From contig NC_019872.2 of the NCBI RefSeq assembly GCF_002234675.1, positions 12,211,950 through 12,275,949 of the forward strand: a stretch of 64,000 bases of DNA, in the 5' to 3' direction. The position numbers and the translations under genes were made by a program. This DNA is from Oryzias latipes. Lineage: Eukaryota > Chordata > Actinopteri > Beloniformes > Adrianichthyidae. The notes under the pieces are model-generated. The model did no database searches, was not told where the DNA came from, and saw only the letters and a program-made list of their open reading frames with translations. Each line of letters begins with the position of its first letter. Position 1 is the first letter of the stretch. Below, piece after piece: positions 52,755-63,948 of the stretch.

Positions 52755-55700
52755 GTGCCGGTGCAAAACCCATGCAGGGAAAGTCAAGCAGGTCCTAGCT
52801 TTAGCTTATGTGCTGAAAGACAAATGAAAGGAGCGCGTCATAGAAACCTTAAAGTGACAGACAGCAGTTCTCACAAGCAGAATTATGATGTCATTAAATG
52901 CGGTTTATTAAACATTCGATCCATTTCCTCCAAGTCCCTCTTAGTCAACGAGTTAATTACTGATAACAATCTTAGTCTTTTAGCCTTAACAGAAACTTGG
53001 CTCCATCAGGATGACTATGTTAGATTGAATGAAGCAACCCCCCCCACTTATGCTAACTATCAGAAATCCAGGATTTCAGGGAAAGGAGGTGGTTTGGCAG
53101 TAATATCACAGTCTAGCTTACTTCTCAGCCCTAAAGTTAAAAATGCTTATAATTCATTTGAAAGCATCATATTGTCTTTAAGTCACCCAAACAGGAAAAC
53201 TCGAAAACCTGTTTTACTCATAATTATTTATCGCCCCCCCGGCCCATATTCAGAATTTTTAACTGAGTTTTCCGACTTCCTATCGACTATTGTCTTAGAT
53301 TCTGATCAAATTATAATATTAGGGGATTTTAATATTCATGTTGATGACCCCAGTGACTGCCTAGGAAAGGCTTTTGCAGCTTTATTAGATGATGTTGGTT
53401 TCACCCAAAGTGTGAATGAACCCACTCACTGTCATAAGCACACCCTGGATCTTGTTCTAACCCATGGTATAGAGATCAGCCAGCTGAGTGTCCTTCCTCT
53501 TAACCCCATCATTTCTGATCACTTTATGATTACCTTCCAGCTTACACTGGAACATCCTTCTGCCCCAGTGAATAAGAAACAACTTAGAAGAACCTTAACT
53601 GACCGTTCTGTGTCTGAGTTTAAACACACAGTTCAGCCAGTACTTAGTGATATTCTGAGAAAATACTCTGAGACCAGCTCCCATATTATCAGTCCTAATA
53701 TAAATGACCACTTTGTTAATGATGCCTTACAAGCCCTCAGGAGTACACTCGATGTTGTTGCCCCCTTGAAACCTAAGTTCGTCAGACAAAACCGAGTAGC
53801 ACCGTGGTTTAACGCTGAAACTCGTTCTCTTAAACGAGAAACCCGTAAGTTGGAAAGAGAATGGCGCCGCTCCGGTTCAGAGCAGTCTCTGGATATCTGG
53901 AAACATAGCCTATTAAATTATAAAAAAGCTCTGCGTAGAGCTAGAAGCCAGTACTATTCAACCTTAATATCAGAGAATGGAAACAATCCAAGATTTCTTT
54001 TTAGCACTATAGCTAAATTAACTCGCAGTCAGAGCTCAGTAGAACCACATTTTCCTGTTTCTCTCAGCTCTGATGATTTTCTTACATTTTTCGATAGTAA
54101 AATCTCAAATATTAGACATAAGTTAAATCAAGTTATTCCTACTATCAGCCCAGAACAGGCTGAAGCGGTAGAAATGGAGGCATCCATAGAAACCTCTGTA
54201 ACATTAGACTGCTTCACTGCTGTGGATCAAGCGGAAATAACATCAATTATTACGTCCTCCAAATCCTCAACGTGTCTGTTAGACCCAATTCCCACTAGAC
54301 TTTTTAAAGAAACTTTTCCCCTAATTAATGATCCCATATTAACAATGATAAATGCCTCTCTGGAAACGGGTTACGTGCCACAGTCTTTTAAATATGCAGT
54401 TGTTAAACCTCTTCTGAAAAAGCCCAGTTTGGATCCTAGTATCTTGGCCAACTATAGACCGATATCAAACCTGCCCTTTATTTCTAAAATCCTAGAAAGA
54501 GTTGTAGTTAAGCAGCTTTACTGCCACCTACAGGACAACAGCCACTTTGAAGACTTTCAGTCGGGGTTTAGACCTCACCACAGTACGGAAACTGCACTAG
54601 TTAGAGTCTCTAATGACTTGTTATTGGCCTCAGAAAAGGGACTACTTTCTATTCTGGTCCTGTTGGACCTCAGTGCTGCCTTTGACACTATCGACCACGG
54701 TATTTTACTCCATAGATTAGAGCAGGACATAGGGATCAGAGGATCTGCTCTCCAGTGGTTTAAATCCTATCTGTCTGATAGGTATCAGTTCGTTAATGTA
54801 AATGGCCATTCCTCTCAGTGCACTCGAGTCAACTATGGAGTCCCACAGGGCTCAGTCTTGGGACCGATCCTGTTTACGCTTTATATGTTACCCCTAGGAA
54901 ACATAATCAGGAAACACAGCATTAATTTTCATTGTTATGCCGACGATACGCAGTTGTATTTATCCATGAAGCCTGACCAGAATGACCAGATAGAGAAACT
55001 GAACGCCTGCATCAGTGACATCAAGACCTGGATGACAATTAATTACCTCCTCTTGAACCCAGAAAAAACTGAGGTCATTATACTTGGTCCTAAAAACCTC
55101 AGAGATGCTCTGTCTGCTCAGATAGTCTCCCTGGATGGTATAAGTATAGCCCCCAATTCCACAGTTAGAAACCTTGGGGTTTTACTTGACCAGGATTTAT
55201 CATTTAAGGCTCACATATCTCAGGCATGTAGAACTGCCTTTTTTCACCTGCGGAATATTGCTAAGATCAGAAATATACTTTCTAAGAGTGATGCTGAAAA
55301 ACTCATCCATGCATTTGTTACGTCGAGGCTGGATTACTGTAACTCCTTGTTAGCAGCGTGTCCTAAGAGTTCCTTAAGAAGTCTCCAGCTTGTTCAGAAC
55401 GCAGCAGCTAGATTGTTAGCTGGAACCAGCAGAAGAGATCACATCACTCCTGTGTTAGTTTCGCTCCATTGGCTCCCAGTTGATTCTAGAATTAAGTTCA
55501 AGATCCTCCTGTTAACCTATAAGGCCTTACATGGAATGGCCCCGTCCTATATTAAGGACCTCATAGTCCCTTACCAACCAATCAGAACACTTCGCTCGCA
55601 AAATGCAGGACTGCTTGTGGTTCCTAGAATTAGTAAAAGTACGGTTGGAGGTAGAGCGTTTAGCCACCAAGCCCCTGTCTTATGGAATAAACTCCCAGCT

Positions 55701-55787
55701 CATGTAAGAGAGGCCGACTCAGTTTCTACATTCAAAGCTAGACTGAAAACATTCCTCTTTGGACAGGCTTATTGTCAGACTAGTTAG
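52755..55787 (+). CDS. LINE ORF2 protein: apurinic endonuclease and reverse transcriptase
   Basis: Up to 1010 residues counted from a GTG at 52755. The first ATG in frame is at 52824 (residue 24). The whole stretch back to the ORF1 TGA is open in the same frame. The N-terminal half of the front part is an APE-type endonuclease ([51 protein letters not shown]), which nicks target DNA. The centre is a reverse transcriptase ([61 protein letters not shown], catalytic YADD at residues 728-731, [11 protein letters not shown]). The C-terminus has LDYCNSLLA and [20 protein letters not shown], typical of L2/CR1. All catalytic motifs look intact. Confidence 0.92.
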   Translation: MPVQNPCRESQAGPSFSLCAERQMKGARHRNLKVTDSSSHKQNYDVIKCGLLNIRSISSKSLLVNELITDNNLSLLALTETWLHQDDYVRLNEATPPTYANYQKSRISGKGGGLAVISQSSLLLSPKVKNAYNSFESIILSLSHPNRKTRKPVLLIIIYRPPGPYSEFLTEFSDFLSTIVLDSDQIIILGDFNIHVDDPSDCLGKAFAALLDDVGFTQSVNEPTHCHKHTLDLVLTHGIEISQLSVLPLNPIISDHFMITFQLTLEHPSAPVNKKQLRRTLTDRSVSEFKHTVQPVLSDILRKYSETSSHIISPNINDHFVNDALQALRSTLDVVAPLKPKFVRQNRVAPWFNAETRSLKRETRKLEREWRRSGSEQSLDIWKHSLLNYKKALRRARSQYYSTLISENGNNPRFLFSTIAKLTRSQSSVEPHFPVSLSSDDFLTFFDSKISNIRHKLNQVIPTISPEQAEAVEMEASIETSVTLDCFTAVDQAEITSIITSSKSSTCLLDPIPTRLFKETFPLINDPILTMINASLETGYVPQSFKYAVVKPLLKKPSLDPSILANYRPISNLPFISKILERVVVKQLYCHLQDNSHFEDFQSGFRPHHSTETALVRVSNDLLLASEKGLLSILVLLDLSAAFDTIDHGILLHRLEQDIGIRGSALQWFKSYLSDRYQFVNVNGHSSQCTRVNYGVPQGSVLGPILFTLYMLPLGNIIRKHSINFHCYADDTQLYLSMKPDQNDQIEKLNACISDIKTWMTINYLLLNPEKTEVIILGPKNLRDALSAQIVSLDGISIAPNSTVRNLGVLLDQDLSFKAHISQACRTAFFHLRNIAKIRNILSKSDAEKLIHAFVTSRLDYCNSLLAACPKSSLRSLQLVQNAAARLLAGTSRRDHITPVLVSLHWLPVDSRIKFKILLLTYKALHGMAPSYIKDLIVPYQPIRTLRSQNAGLLVVPRISKSTVGGRAFSHQAPVLWNKLPAHVREADSVSTFKARLKTFLFGQAYCQTS

Positions 55788-56094
55788 TATTAAGAGATTA
55801 TTTAACTTAATGTTAGTTTGTTTAAATTAAACTTAATAATAACTATTTCTTTTAAAAGGCTGCTAGAAGTTGAAGCTGGGGTAACTATGGTGCACTGGGG
55901 TTCTGTCCTCTTTCCTTTTTTACTTCTACCCTTCCTCTCCTCTATTCTTGATCATAATTTTTCATTTAGTTCTCCATGCCTCTGTTTGGTGCAGTGCGAT
56001 TCATGTATTGTCCCTCTTTTCCTCTCCCCTCCATGGGAGTGGGAGTGCTTCCAGACCCCAGTTGGCTCATCCGTGCTCCAGTTCCTGACCGTTT

Positions 56095-56330
56095 ACCTTG
56101 CCTTTGCTCCCGCTCCTACACCTGGCTGTGGATCCTGCCTCTGGCTCATCTCTGGTTCGTCTCTGCTCTGTGCCTGACCGAGTACCTCGTCTCTGCTCCC
56201 GCTCCTACACCTGGCTGTGGTTCCTGTCTCCGGCTCATCTCTGGTTCGTCTCTGCTCTGTGCCTGACCGAGTACCTCGTCTCTGCTCCTGCTCCTACACC
56301 TGGCTGTGGTTCCTGTCTCCGGCTCGACTC
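56095..56330 (+). repeat. 89-bp tandem repeat in LINE 3' UTR
   Basis: gctcctacacctggctgtgg starts at 56112, 56201 and 56290, an exact 89-base period. The units (about 2.7 copies) are C/T-rich and nearly identical. They open frames on both strands that are not taken as genes. Confidence 0.85.
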
Positions 56331-56758
56331 GCGCCTTTGACTGTCCCCACAACCACGGCTGGATGAAGCTCGTCTGCTGGACTTTTATATTTGTAGTTGT
56401 AGATTTAGATATGTTAATTCTTCTCTAAGAGTTCTGGTAAATCGCCTGTCCGTCCTGGGGGAGGATCCCTCCTTCATGAGGGCACCCCTGAGGTTTCTTC
56501 GTTTTTTCCGGAATCCGGTTTTTTTGGGAGTTTTTCCTTACCGCGAAGGGTGGTCTAAGGGCAGGGATGCCAGTATAGCTTAGTCAGTTTGTTAGTTCAT
56601 TTTAGTATTTTTCTATTGAACTCTTTGTATTCGTGATCCTTTTGATTTCATGTTTTACTTCGAAGCCCATCGAGACAACTTTTGTTGTGATTTTGGGCTA
56701 TACAAATAAAATTGAATTGAATTGAATTATTTTGAAATATATATTTTCTCACAAACCA

Positions 56759-56774
56759 CCACCAGAGGGCGCTG
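56759..56774 (+). promoter_or_regulatory. CTCF-like binding motif
   Basis: CCACCAGAGGGCGCTG matches the CTCF core consensus (CCASYAGRKGGCRS). It lies 30 bases past the LINE tail. Confidence 0.5.
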
Positions 56775-57149
56775 TATGCGTGTCTATCAGTAATTACTAC
56801 TGACAGCACTGTAGAACAGAAGCCCCACTCAGTTAAGTTGTTTCAAAGCGACCCAGACGATGAAGAATATACTTCATTTACCGGTAGTCATTTAGAGTGA
56901 AATAAAGATTTAAGTTGACTTGTTAGCATGTTCCTTATGGTTATCGAAATAATTGTTCATAAGTTGCGCTAATTCACTAGACACTTATTCAATTTCTTTG
57001 AAGTTTCTTGGAGCTAACTATTCTGTTACCATGATTTCCTTTCAAGATAAAATGTCCCATTACGCACCCGTATCAAATAAATTTCTTCCATACATTCCAG
57101 ACTTATACTCCAGAGCGACTTATAGTGCGATAAGTCTTTACTCAAACCA

Positions 57150-57460
57150 TTGTGAATCAGGAGCAGATGGAAAAAAATGCAGTTTGAAAAGAAGAACTGG
57201 ATGGGCCACAAGTTCCTTAATACGCCCGCTGAGTTGTCTTTACGCCCTTTCACTTTATGGCAGCGATGAAACGCCATACACAAGCGCCCTGCTTCAAAAA
57301 GAAGGGGGGGCGGGGTTGCTGACACAAATTTCTGACCAACTCCTGTTGTAGAAAACAACAGGTTTTTTGATTCAGGCTAAAAATGCCATAATTACAACTA
57401 AAAGATCATTGGGAACGTTTTTTTTTAGAATTAATCTAGATGATCGGAGTGGGTCTTTAA
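57150..57460 (-). repeat. MITE of the AAAGACCCACTC family, reverse orientation
   Basis: Ends gatcggagtgggtctttaa, the exact family terminus read in reverse. It contains ggctaaaaatgccataatta and gttgtagaaaacaacaggt. Confidence 0.65.
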
Positions 57461-58785
57461 GTTAAAAAAAAAAAAGCACACAATGGGAAATAAACAGCGT
57501 ACAATTTTTTTTATTTTGCAGACAATATCTCAACACAACCACACCGATCCAATATTCACAAGTATTTCATCATACATGAAATTTCAAGCGCGTCGCATGT
57601 TTTGGTTTTTCTTTCACACAAAGAAACAGTCAGCCCAACAGGAACTTTTCCAGCGGTCCTATAAGCTCTTTCTAAAGGTGCAGGTGGATGGCGGTTATGT
57701 GCGTTAGGAGCTGATGGTTTGGTTTTTGGTGTGAAAAACTGAAAGGCTGCAGAGTTAGAAGATCCACTCAAACTGAGACCATTTTTTCCGCACGACTCTG
57801 ATGCAGATCGCTGCATGTGGTCTGAACACAAACACGACTTCACAAGGATGAAGCTTTCGTCATTAGAGGACAGCCTGCGGGAGCAAAACCCCGCCTTAAA
57901 CCACCCGACGACCATCAACCTGACCCGTCTATTTAAAGCCGGATAAACCATTTAGCCCCGTCTTCATTCTCTAGACCCCCACCATCCCTCCTCTCATTCA
58001 CTTCTCCTGCCTACCTACTGACTTTTTTTGTTTTTCTTCACTCGTATACTAAACGGACCAATTTACCCATAATTCCTATCAGCACTTCTCGTATATTATT
58101 CTAGTGCCTCCCGTTCCTCCGTTTTAGAAACTGTCCACCTTTCATCTACCTTCTTTTCATCCGACCATCAGGCTAAAACAAAGACAATTATGAGATTACG
58201 TTACTTGTATCCAAAAGATTACAAACTCATTAAAAATGTTAGAATTGTTTTTTCAAATAGTTTGGACGATCAAGTTCCCGAGTTGTATAGGTGGGACGAC
58301 CACAATACTATCAGACGACAGCAAAAAGAGGCCATGTTTTAGTGGGTTAATGCCACAAGCAAAGCCACACAAGCGTTTGTGTGTCACAGCTCTGTAGAAG
58401 ACCTGATGGGCGGAGTTTGTCTTTTCTTTGCACAGTCTAGTAAGTACTCAGTGAATCAAGACACATTCATGGTTTCAGTAGAAGGTTAGCCAACAACATG
58501 AATGGTATAAAAGTGCTACATAAAAACAAAAATACAGAAAAAAAATCCTTTTGAACCAGTCTTGCCATTTTGATTTATGTTTGTCTTAAGGTAGGTTGTA
58601 AAACTTGAGAAAAAGGAAATGGGAGCCTTTTAGCACTTCTATCACTGACTTTAAAGAACTTGAACTTTTTTGTGTGGATGTTCAGTCGGGCAGAGTATCA
58701 TCGCCAAAATGCTAAATGGGTTCGTTTCTGATTAGCGTTTTGATTCAACATCAATTAAGTTCTAAATATTCTATTCAAAACCAAT

Positions 58786-58791
58786 TTTATT
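58786..58791 (-). terminator. slc25a1: Candidate polyadenylation signal of slc25a1
   Basis: TTTATT on the + strand, that is AATAAA on the minus strand, about 335 bases beyond the stop codon. Other candidates further on cannot be excluded. Confidence 0.3.
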
Positions 58792-59123
58792 TAGTTATTC
58801 AAGCGTTTTTTTTCATAGCTCAGGTTAAGATTATGAAATGTGACATTTTCCCCAGACCTTTTAACTAAAAACTAACAGAAAGCTGATTTTGTTTTTCTCT
58901 AAAAATACTTTAACAGAAAACTGATTCATAAAATGAATTAATCGATGTTGCTTTTTAGGCAAAGATGAATTCGACGTACAGTAAATTGAGTTTTAAACCC
59001 AGTTGTCGGTCACAATGAGACATCAGCTTATGGCAATGATGAAGATCACTTTACAAACTGGATTCGAGGTGTTGAGTTGTGCATAACACGAGGCACTGGT
59101 TCGTGCTCTGTTTTTGGGTGCTA

Positions 59124-62045
59124 CTACTGCGTCTCCCACACATTGTTGAGTAACTTGACCACCTCCTCGTAAATGACAAAGACTATGGCGACGTCCAAGC
59201 AGACGCGACCGAGTCTGGGAACTGTGCCTTTGTAGAACCTGCAGAAGAAAACGGGGTGAGGCAGTTTGCAGTCAAAAGCCTGCTTTAGATGCCATTTTGT
59301 GGGGCTACTCACGCCTGCAGTCCTTCGTGTTTCAGGATCTGGAACGCACAGTCCATTGTGTTTTTGTAGCGATAGGCATCCAAACCCTACAAGAAAGTGA
59401 AAACAACATTGGCCTTTAAGTGTGTGCAGAACTAAACTTGTAATAGCGAAACTAATAAAAAAACACTCTAATTCAACTGGTATGTCACTGGTACGGTTAC
59501 AGGATGTTCATGCTTTGATAAATGTTGACAAGTCAGAAAAAGTTGTACCACAAAGCTCTGTGCTTGGAACCATATTAAGTTCTTTATGTAAGTAACATTA
59601 TTAGAGACCCACTCTAATAATCCTTTCATTGATAATAATCCTTTGATTATTAATAACTCTAATAATCCTTTGATTATTAGAGTTTTAATTAAGATTTTGC
59701 AGTTTTCGGCCAAAATATAAAAAAATCCGTCATTTTCTAGGACTTATTTTCTGCAGAGCGGCAGGAGTTCTTTAGAAATTTGCCTCCAAGTTGTAGGCAG
59801 TACCGTGTTTTTTTGACATCATAAATTAAGTCTTTTTCAAATGGCCTTTTTTTGTCTGTTCCTGATTCAGTTGAATAAAGAAATACTCAGAAATGCAAAT
59901 TTGAGCTTAATTTTCTTAAAATATGTCCTCAGTCATCAGCAAAATGCAGCACGAGCATGTTAAAAACACAGGTTTTACCGGAGTGGGTCATTGCGCTGAA
60001 CAAATTCGATTCTATGCCGATGATACTTGGCAATACTTTTCTAATACAAGTAGAGATAATAATTAAAAAAGCTACAACCAGATCTGGATAGTCACCTAAA
60101 CAACAGAGGATGAACCCCATAACCATCTAATGATATTATAGGATATTTAGGGATGCCACAATTCGAAAACCGAACTGTAAGTAACACCATTAAACAGGAA
60201 TTATGAGGAAAGTGAATTGTTGTATCCCTACTGCATATCAGTATGTTTACCATATTTTCATGACCATAAGGCGCACTTAAAAGTCTTAAATTTTGGAGCG
60301 TAGTAGAAGATGGCACAAGAACGGGTGGGGACTGTGGCCGTGAAAAACATTGTTTACAACATGGCAGAAGCACAGTTTAAACTGCAAGTTATCATCTATG
60401 CAGAGGAACATGGGAGCAGCTGCGAAAGAATTCAAGATGAATGAATCCATGGCTTACAAGTGGAGGAAGCTGGAAGGCGAACTCCGACAAGTCAAGATGA
60501 CGCAGATGAGTTTCAGCGGAAACAAGGAGACTCGGGTGATGGATTAACGATCAGCTATCAGCTTGGAGAAGCTTCTCTGCAGTCACCAATCGACCGAGGG
60601 CAGTAACGCTGACAGAGGAAGCTTTTTCTTTCGTTTTATGAAACGCCGTCATCTTTCCATCCAGGTGAGGATTACAGTGCAGCAGCGACTTCCAGGGGAT
60701 TACAATGAAAAGCTGTCAATCTTCCGCTCCTACTGCAGTACAAAGATCGCCGACAAATATCTCCAGCCACATCACCAAAATGGACGAGGGGCTGCTGACT
60801 TTCAACATCCCGGTGACTCACAATGTCGAGAAGAACGGGACCAGCGCGGTAGGATACACACAACGTATGTAGACGAGGGTCATTTGGAGTACAAGTTAAG
60901 TTAATTAAACTGTTGCAGTGAAATGGAAATTATGTTTTTGGTTGTTTAGCTATTTTGTTCATGTACCGCAAGTTTTATCGTCATCACAATATTGATCACT
61001 TATATTGCAAATCGCGAGTTTTCCTCATTTCGTGAAGCCCTACTGTAACATATTATCTGTAAATTTCTTACGTGTTTCATAACGAGGCAAAATTGCTTTT
61101 CAATGCTTCCGAATTTGCTGGAATTCCATTGATTGCGTTAACAATTGCGGGGTTATGGCAGGGTTAAAGGTTGTTGATTTTTGTCAATACGGCAACATGT
61201 GAAGACTTGATTAGGAATGAACACCCACTACCTTCTGGGCTACTCCCCAAGTGGCCCTCTTTGAGGAGGAAACTCAGGTTTTATCAGATAAACTGACAGC
61301 TATAATAAGGACAAAGCCTCCTACCTGCATCCTGGTCTTCACCACATCTAAAGGCGTATTTCCAAAAACACTGGCTGCTCCTGCTGTCGCTCCAAACATC
61401 GCTGTGACAATCGGATGCATTTCCTTTCTGGGATCATCACCTGTAGGGTTATTTAAAAAAAAGTCATCAATTGTATTAATACAAAAAGACTCAATTAAGG
61501 TAAAAAAAGGACTGCAGAAACAGCCATAAAGTCTTTAAATTTCCATCTAAAAAATCCAGGCCTAGTTGCCTCACCTTTGTACCAGTTCCTAAGCGAGTTC
61601 ATTACATAGAACCTGATTGCCTGATTGCTTCCTTGTTTAAGCAAAGTTGGCGTCAAACCCTGATACGTTCCCCTCAAACCTACATAAGAAAAAAGGCATT
61701 GTTAAAGTCAGTTACAGACACATACCATCCGAGTTGTGTTTTCTTACCCTGTTCTCTGATGATCTCGCTGACGCCATGAAAGAAGCCTCGGTAGCGAGGC
61801 CGGAGGGAGCACTGGTCGTGGATCAGCTTTACCTGTGAAACATGGGAGAACAGCTTTAGTCCCAAAAAAGGTGAACCCAAAAAATACAGGATCAACCTCC
61901 ACCGACCTTTAGAGTCTCCATTGGACAGACGATCAGAATAGCCTCAGCTATCCCCGCTCCTAAACCACACAGGAGGCTCCGTGTGTTGTCTAACCGGCCT
62001 GTGGCGTCCCGCATTGGGTTGCTAAGTATCTCAAATGTGCCAAAC
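59124..62045 (-). CDS. slc25a1: Mitochondrial citrate carrier SLC25A1, C-terminal exons
   Basis: Minus-strand gene, 5' end beyond the window. Exons in transcript order: 62045-61907, 61832-61748, 61679-61575, 61440-61325, 59386-59313 and 59238-59124 (stop at 59126-59124). All junctions are GT-AG and phases agree, giving about 210 codons, roughly the last two thirds of a protein of about 310 residues. The product exchanges mitochondrial citrate for malate across the inner membrane, feeding cytosolic acetyl-CoA for lipid synthesis. Seen: [33 protein letters not shown] (carrier signature PxExxK), [58 protein letters not shown] (PxDxxK), [19 protein letters not shown] and [20 protein letters not shown]. 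The first carrier repeat is missing from this window: no exons for it were found from 62046 to 64000. Confidence 0.93.
59603..59992 (+). repeat. MITE of the AAAGACCCACTC family
   Basis: Starts tagagacccactctaataat and ends accggagtgggtca. It contains attttctgcagagcggcagg and tatgtcctcagtcatcagc. It lies in slc25a1 intron, opposite to the gene, with a short internal aataatcctttgattatta-type repeat near its left end. Confidence 0.65.
60243..60905 (+). pseudogene. Broken pogo/Tigger-type transposase in slc25a1 intron
   Basis: It starts at a terminus-like tattttcatgaccataagg followed by cgcacttaaaagtctt. The frame from 60360 reads [18 protein letters not shown], then a frameshift leads into [20 protein letters not shown], the helix-turn-helix of pogo/CENP-B-like transposases. 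After a stop at about 60547, 60667-60765 reads [19 protein letters not shown], the linker before the DDE domain. A further frameshift leads into [13 protein letters not shown], the start of the DDE region. The rest and the right terminus are missing. It cannot be active. The termini resemble the MITEs at 20949-22482 and 33780-34170. Confidence 0.78.
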
Positions 62046-62619
62046 CTGTAAGAAAAAAAATCCCCCTAAAGGATGTTATAGTCACCGAAGCAAATCAGAA
62101 ATATGTTAAACTTGTAGATTAAGTCATTATAATTTGTATTATAGGATATTGACTATCTAGGAAGCGGTCATATCAACATGCCTTCATTTATGCACTTAAA
62201 CAAAGTATCAATAAGAAATGATCAAGAAAATACAAATGTCACGACTTTAAAGCTGAAGCTGTTTAGAGAGTCTGTATTATAATAGGAATCTGACTTTTGA
62301 GAATAAAAGGTCAAGAGTCTCTATATTGTAAAACAATTAAGCCTAACGGACTCTGTAAGGTTGGAGAATCAAAAACAGCAAACTACTTTTCACCAAAAAA
62401 AGCACGTCGATAATCTCACTACAAATGTCAGTCAAAGGATTTTTCAAGACGGGGTGGGAAATTTTAATTGGATTCACACTGCGCTTTTGAGAGTGGACCA
62501 AACCTAACTCGGCTAAATGGCATATCACTTTATTATCTCTTTTTCGAGCTGGGGGGTTCCATTTAAAAGTGTCCTCTCTCTGATCTGAACCGCTCATGAA
62601 AAAACTGAAACCGGTATAG
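62046..62619. other. slc25a1: slc25a1 intron sequence, no exon seen
   Basis: Between the acceptor of the 61907-62045 exon (minus strand) and the TIR transposon. No splice-bounded coding segment resembling the first mitochondrial carrier repeat is visible. Confidence 0.5.
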
Positions 62620-63948
62620 GTACCATAACTATTCGGCCTATAACTACCGTTCTGGGTCCTTCGACTAGTTCTGACGTCACATTGTGTGATTGGCTGTCTG
62701 TTGGTCAGATGACGTATCAGATAGTGATTGGTCTGGACAAATTATGATACTACCATAAAAGAAGAAACTATGAAGTCTGTTGTAAACAAACAGAGCTCTG
62801 ACACAGAGCGAGATTATCCTCTAAACATGTTTTTATTATTTTTATTATTATTATTAAGTGCATTTGCAGCCGAACGGACTGCAGTCAGAACCCTTCTCTG
62901 GACCGCACACTCTAAAGGCCTGTTCACACCGGGACGAATTTCGCCGGCGATTTTCGCCGACGTTTAACGCCTCGTGACTAAACAAAGGGCACCAACGAGA
63001 GTGTGCACACCAACGAGAGTATGCACACCGACGCGAAAAAACGCCACGCGTTAAAGCGTCCAAAAAAAAAAAACGCCTCGGGTTCGTTTTTTTTTTTCGA
63101 CGCGTTGCGTCGAAATCTACTCGACCAATGAGAATGGCGCTTTTGCTCACGTGTCTGGAGCTTCTGAAGTTACAGTAAAACACAACTTGGGGGCGCTCAA
63201 ACACAAAACTGCCTTGCTGAGCACACATACCAGCGAAGAAGATAGACGCCAAGTAGCGTCTACACAGCCGCGAAGCAATAATGACGGACATTCTAAAATA
63301 TCCCCGAACCAAGCACCAGTTGGAGCTACTGGTGCTTGAAATATTCATGTTCTCTTTGTTTGATTCTGACAAGCGTGTAAATACTTGCTCTCTTCTTCTG
63401 AGTGAAAAGCGACTTTAAGAAGCGTAAAGTTGCGCAGCGCCACCTTGTGTACAGGAGTATTTCTGTTTTACATTAAGCGCCATCTAATGTCAGGGAATGA
63501 AATTGCATGTTCACTCCACTCATCGTCAGCGAAAATCGCCTGGGTGTGAACACAAAAAACGTGGCGAAAAACGCTGGCGAATAACGCCTGGCGAATATTC
63601 GTCCCGGTGTGTACGGGCCTTAACAAAGCACCTTCCCTGCCTGCGAACATGAAGCTACTAGACTCCAGCTGCTCTGATCAGAGACACGGTTCTAGTGTGG
63701 AGCAGCAGGTTCAATCTAACCACAGCCACAGATCTAGCCACAGATCTAGCCACAGATCTTTTTACAAAGTGGGTTGTGTCAAAATCTTTCTATAAACACT
63801 ACAAAGAATAATGTCAGACACAACTTATGAAGGAAAAGAACTTTGTATTACAAAAGGAAACGTGAAATGAAAATACGTAGAGCCCGAGCAGATCTCCACG
63901 GTATGTAGTTTGTCCAAGTGGGGCTACCGTAGTGCGACGTTATCCTCA
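62620..63948. mobile_element. Non-autonomous TIR DNA transposon, copy 2 (split by a MITE)
   Basis: It starts taggtaccataactattcgg, the same terminus as copy 1 at 8380-9455, and follows it closely (cgactagttctgacgtcaca, aacaaacagagctctgacac, cttccctgcctgcgaacatg, aaaatacgtagagcccgagc). Homology stops at about 63948 (ttatcctcag), so the right terminus is missing or displaced. The insertion at 62916-63620 is absent from copy 1. A short triple repeat (agatctagccac) lies at 63727-63757. Confidence 0.65.
62916..63620. mobile_element. Harbinger-type MITE with TAA target duplication
   Basis: 705-bp insert beginning aggcctgttcacaccgggac and ending gtcccggtgtgtacgggcct (inverted ends), with taa on both sides (62913-62915 and 63621-63623). 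This 3-bp TWA duplication is typical of PIF/Harbinger. The interior is rich in cgccggcgattttcgccgac-like blocks, repeated inverted at the right (ggcgaaaaacgctggcgaat). Frames inside (for example 62854-63372 minus) are not protein-like. Confidence 0.8.

Larger units (their letters stand above)
51556..56730 (+). mobile_element. Near full-length L2/CR1-type LINE
   Basis: About 5.2 kb: a 5' UTR of about 250 bases, ORF1 (51810-52685), ORF2 (about 52755-55787) and a 3' UTR of about 940 bases ending in an (ATTGA)n tail at 56710-56729. Both frames are unbroken, implying a recent insertion and possible activity. ORF2 motifs ([39 protein letters not shown]) and the esterase-type ORF1 place it in the L2/CR1 group of non-LTR elements. 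No target-site duplication could be read. The exact 5' end is obscured by the palindrome. Confidence 0.88.
56775..59123. other. Intergenic region and probable 3' UTR of slc25a1
   Basis: Contains a reverse-oriented MITE (57150-57460). From about 57480 the DNA is unique-looking. A minus-strand frame of 131 codons at 57556-57951 shows no recognisable domain and is not called. The part nearest 59123 should be slc25a1 3' UTR on the minus strand. Confidence 0.45.

Noticed and set aside
55818-56352. Several frames after LINE ORF2 on both strands
   Set aside because: They lie in the LINE 3' UTR and repeat with its 89-bp unit.
56953-57351. Plus-strand frame of 132 codons
   Set aside because: Half of it is the reverse-oriented MITE and there is no domain or splice support.
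57556-57951. Minus-strand frame of 131 codons
   Set aside because: No recognisable domain. Probably 3' UTR or intergenic DNA downstream of slc25a1; kept only as a note.
62854-63372. Minus-strand frame of 172 codons
   Set aside because: Spans the Harbinger-type MITE and its host transposon. Arg/Ser-rich composition arises from the cgcc-rich termini.
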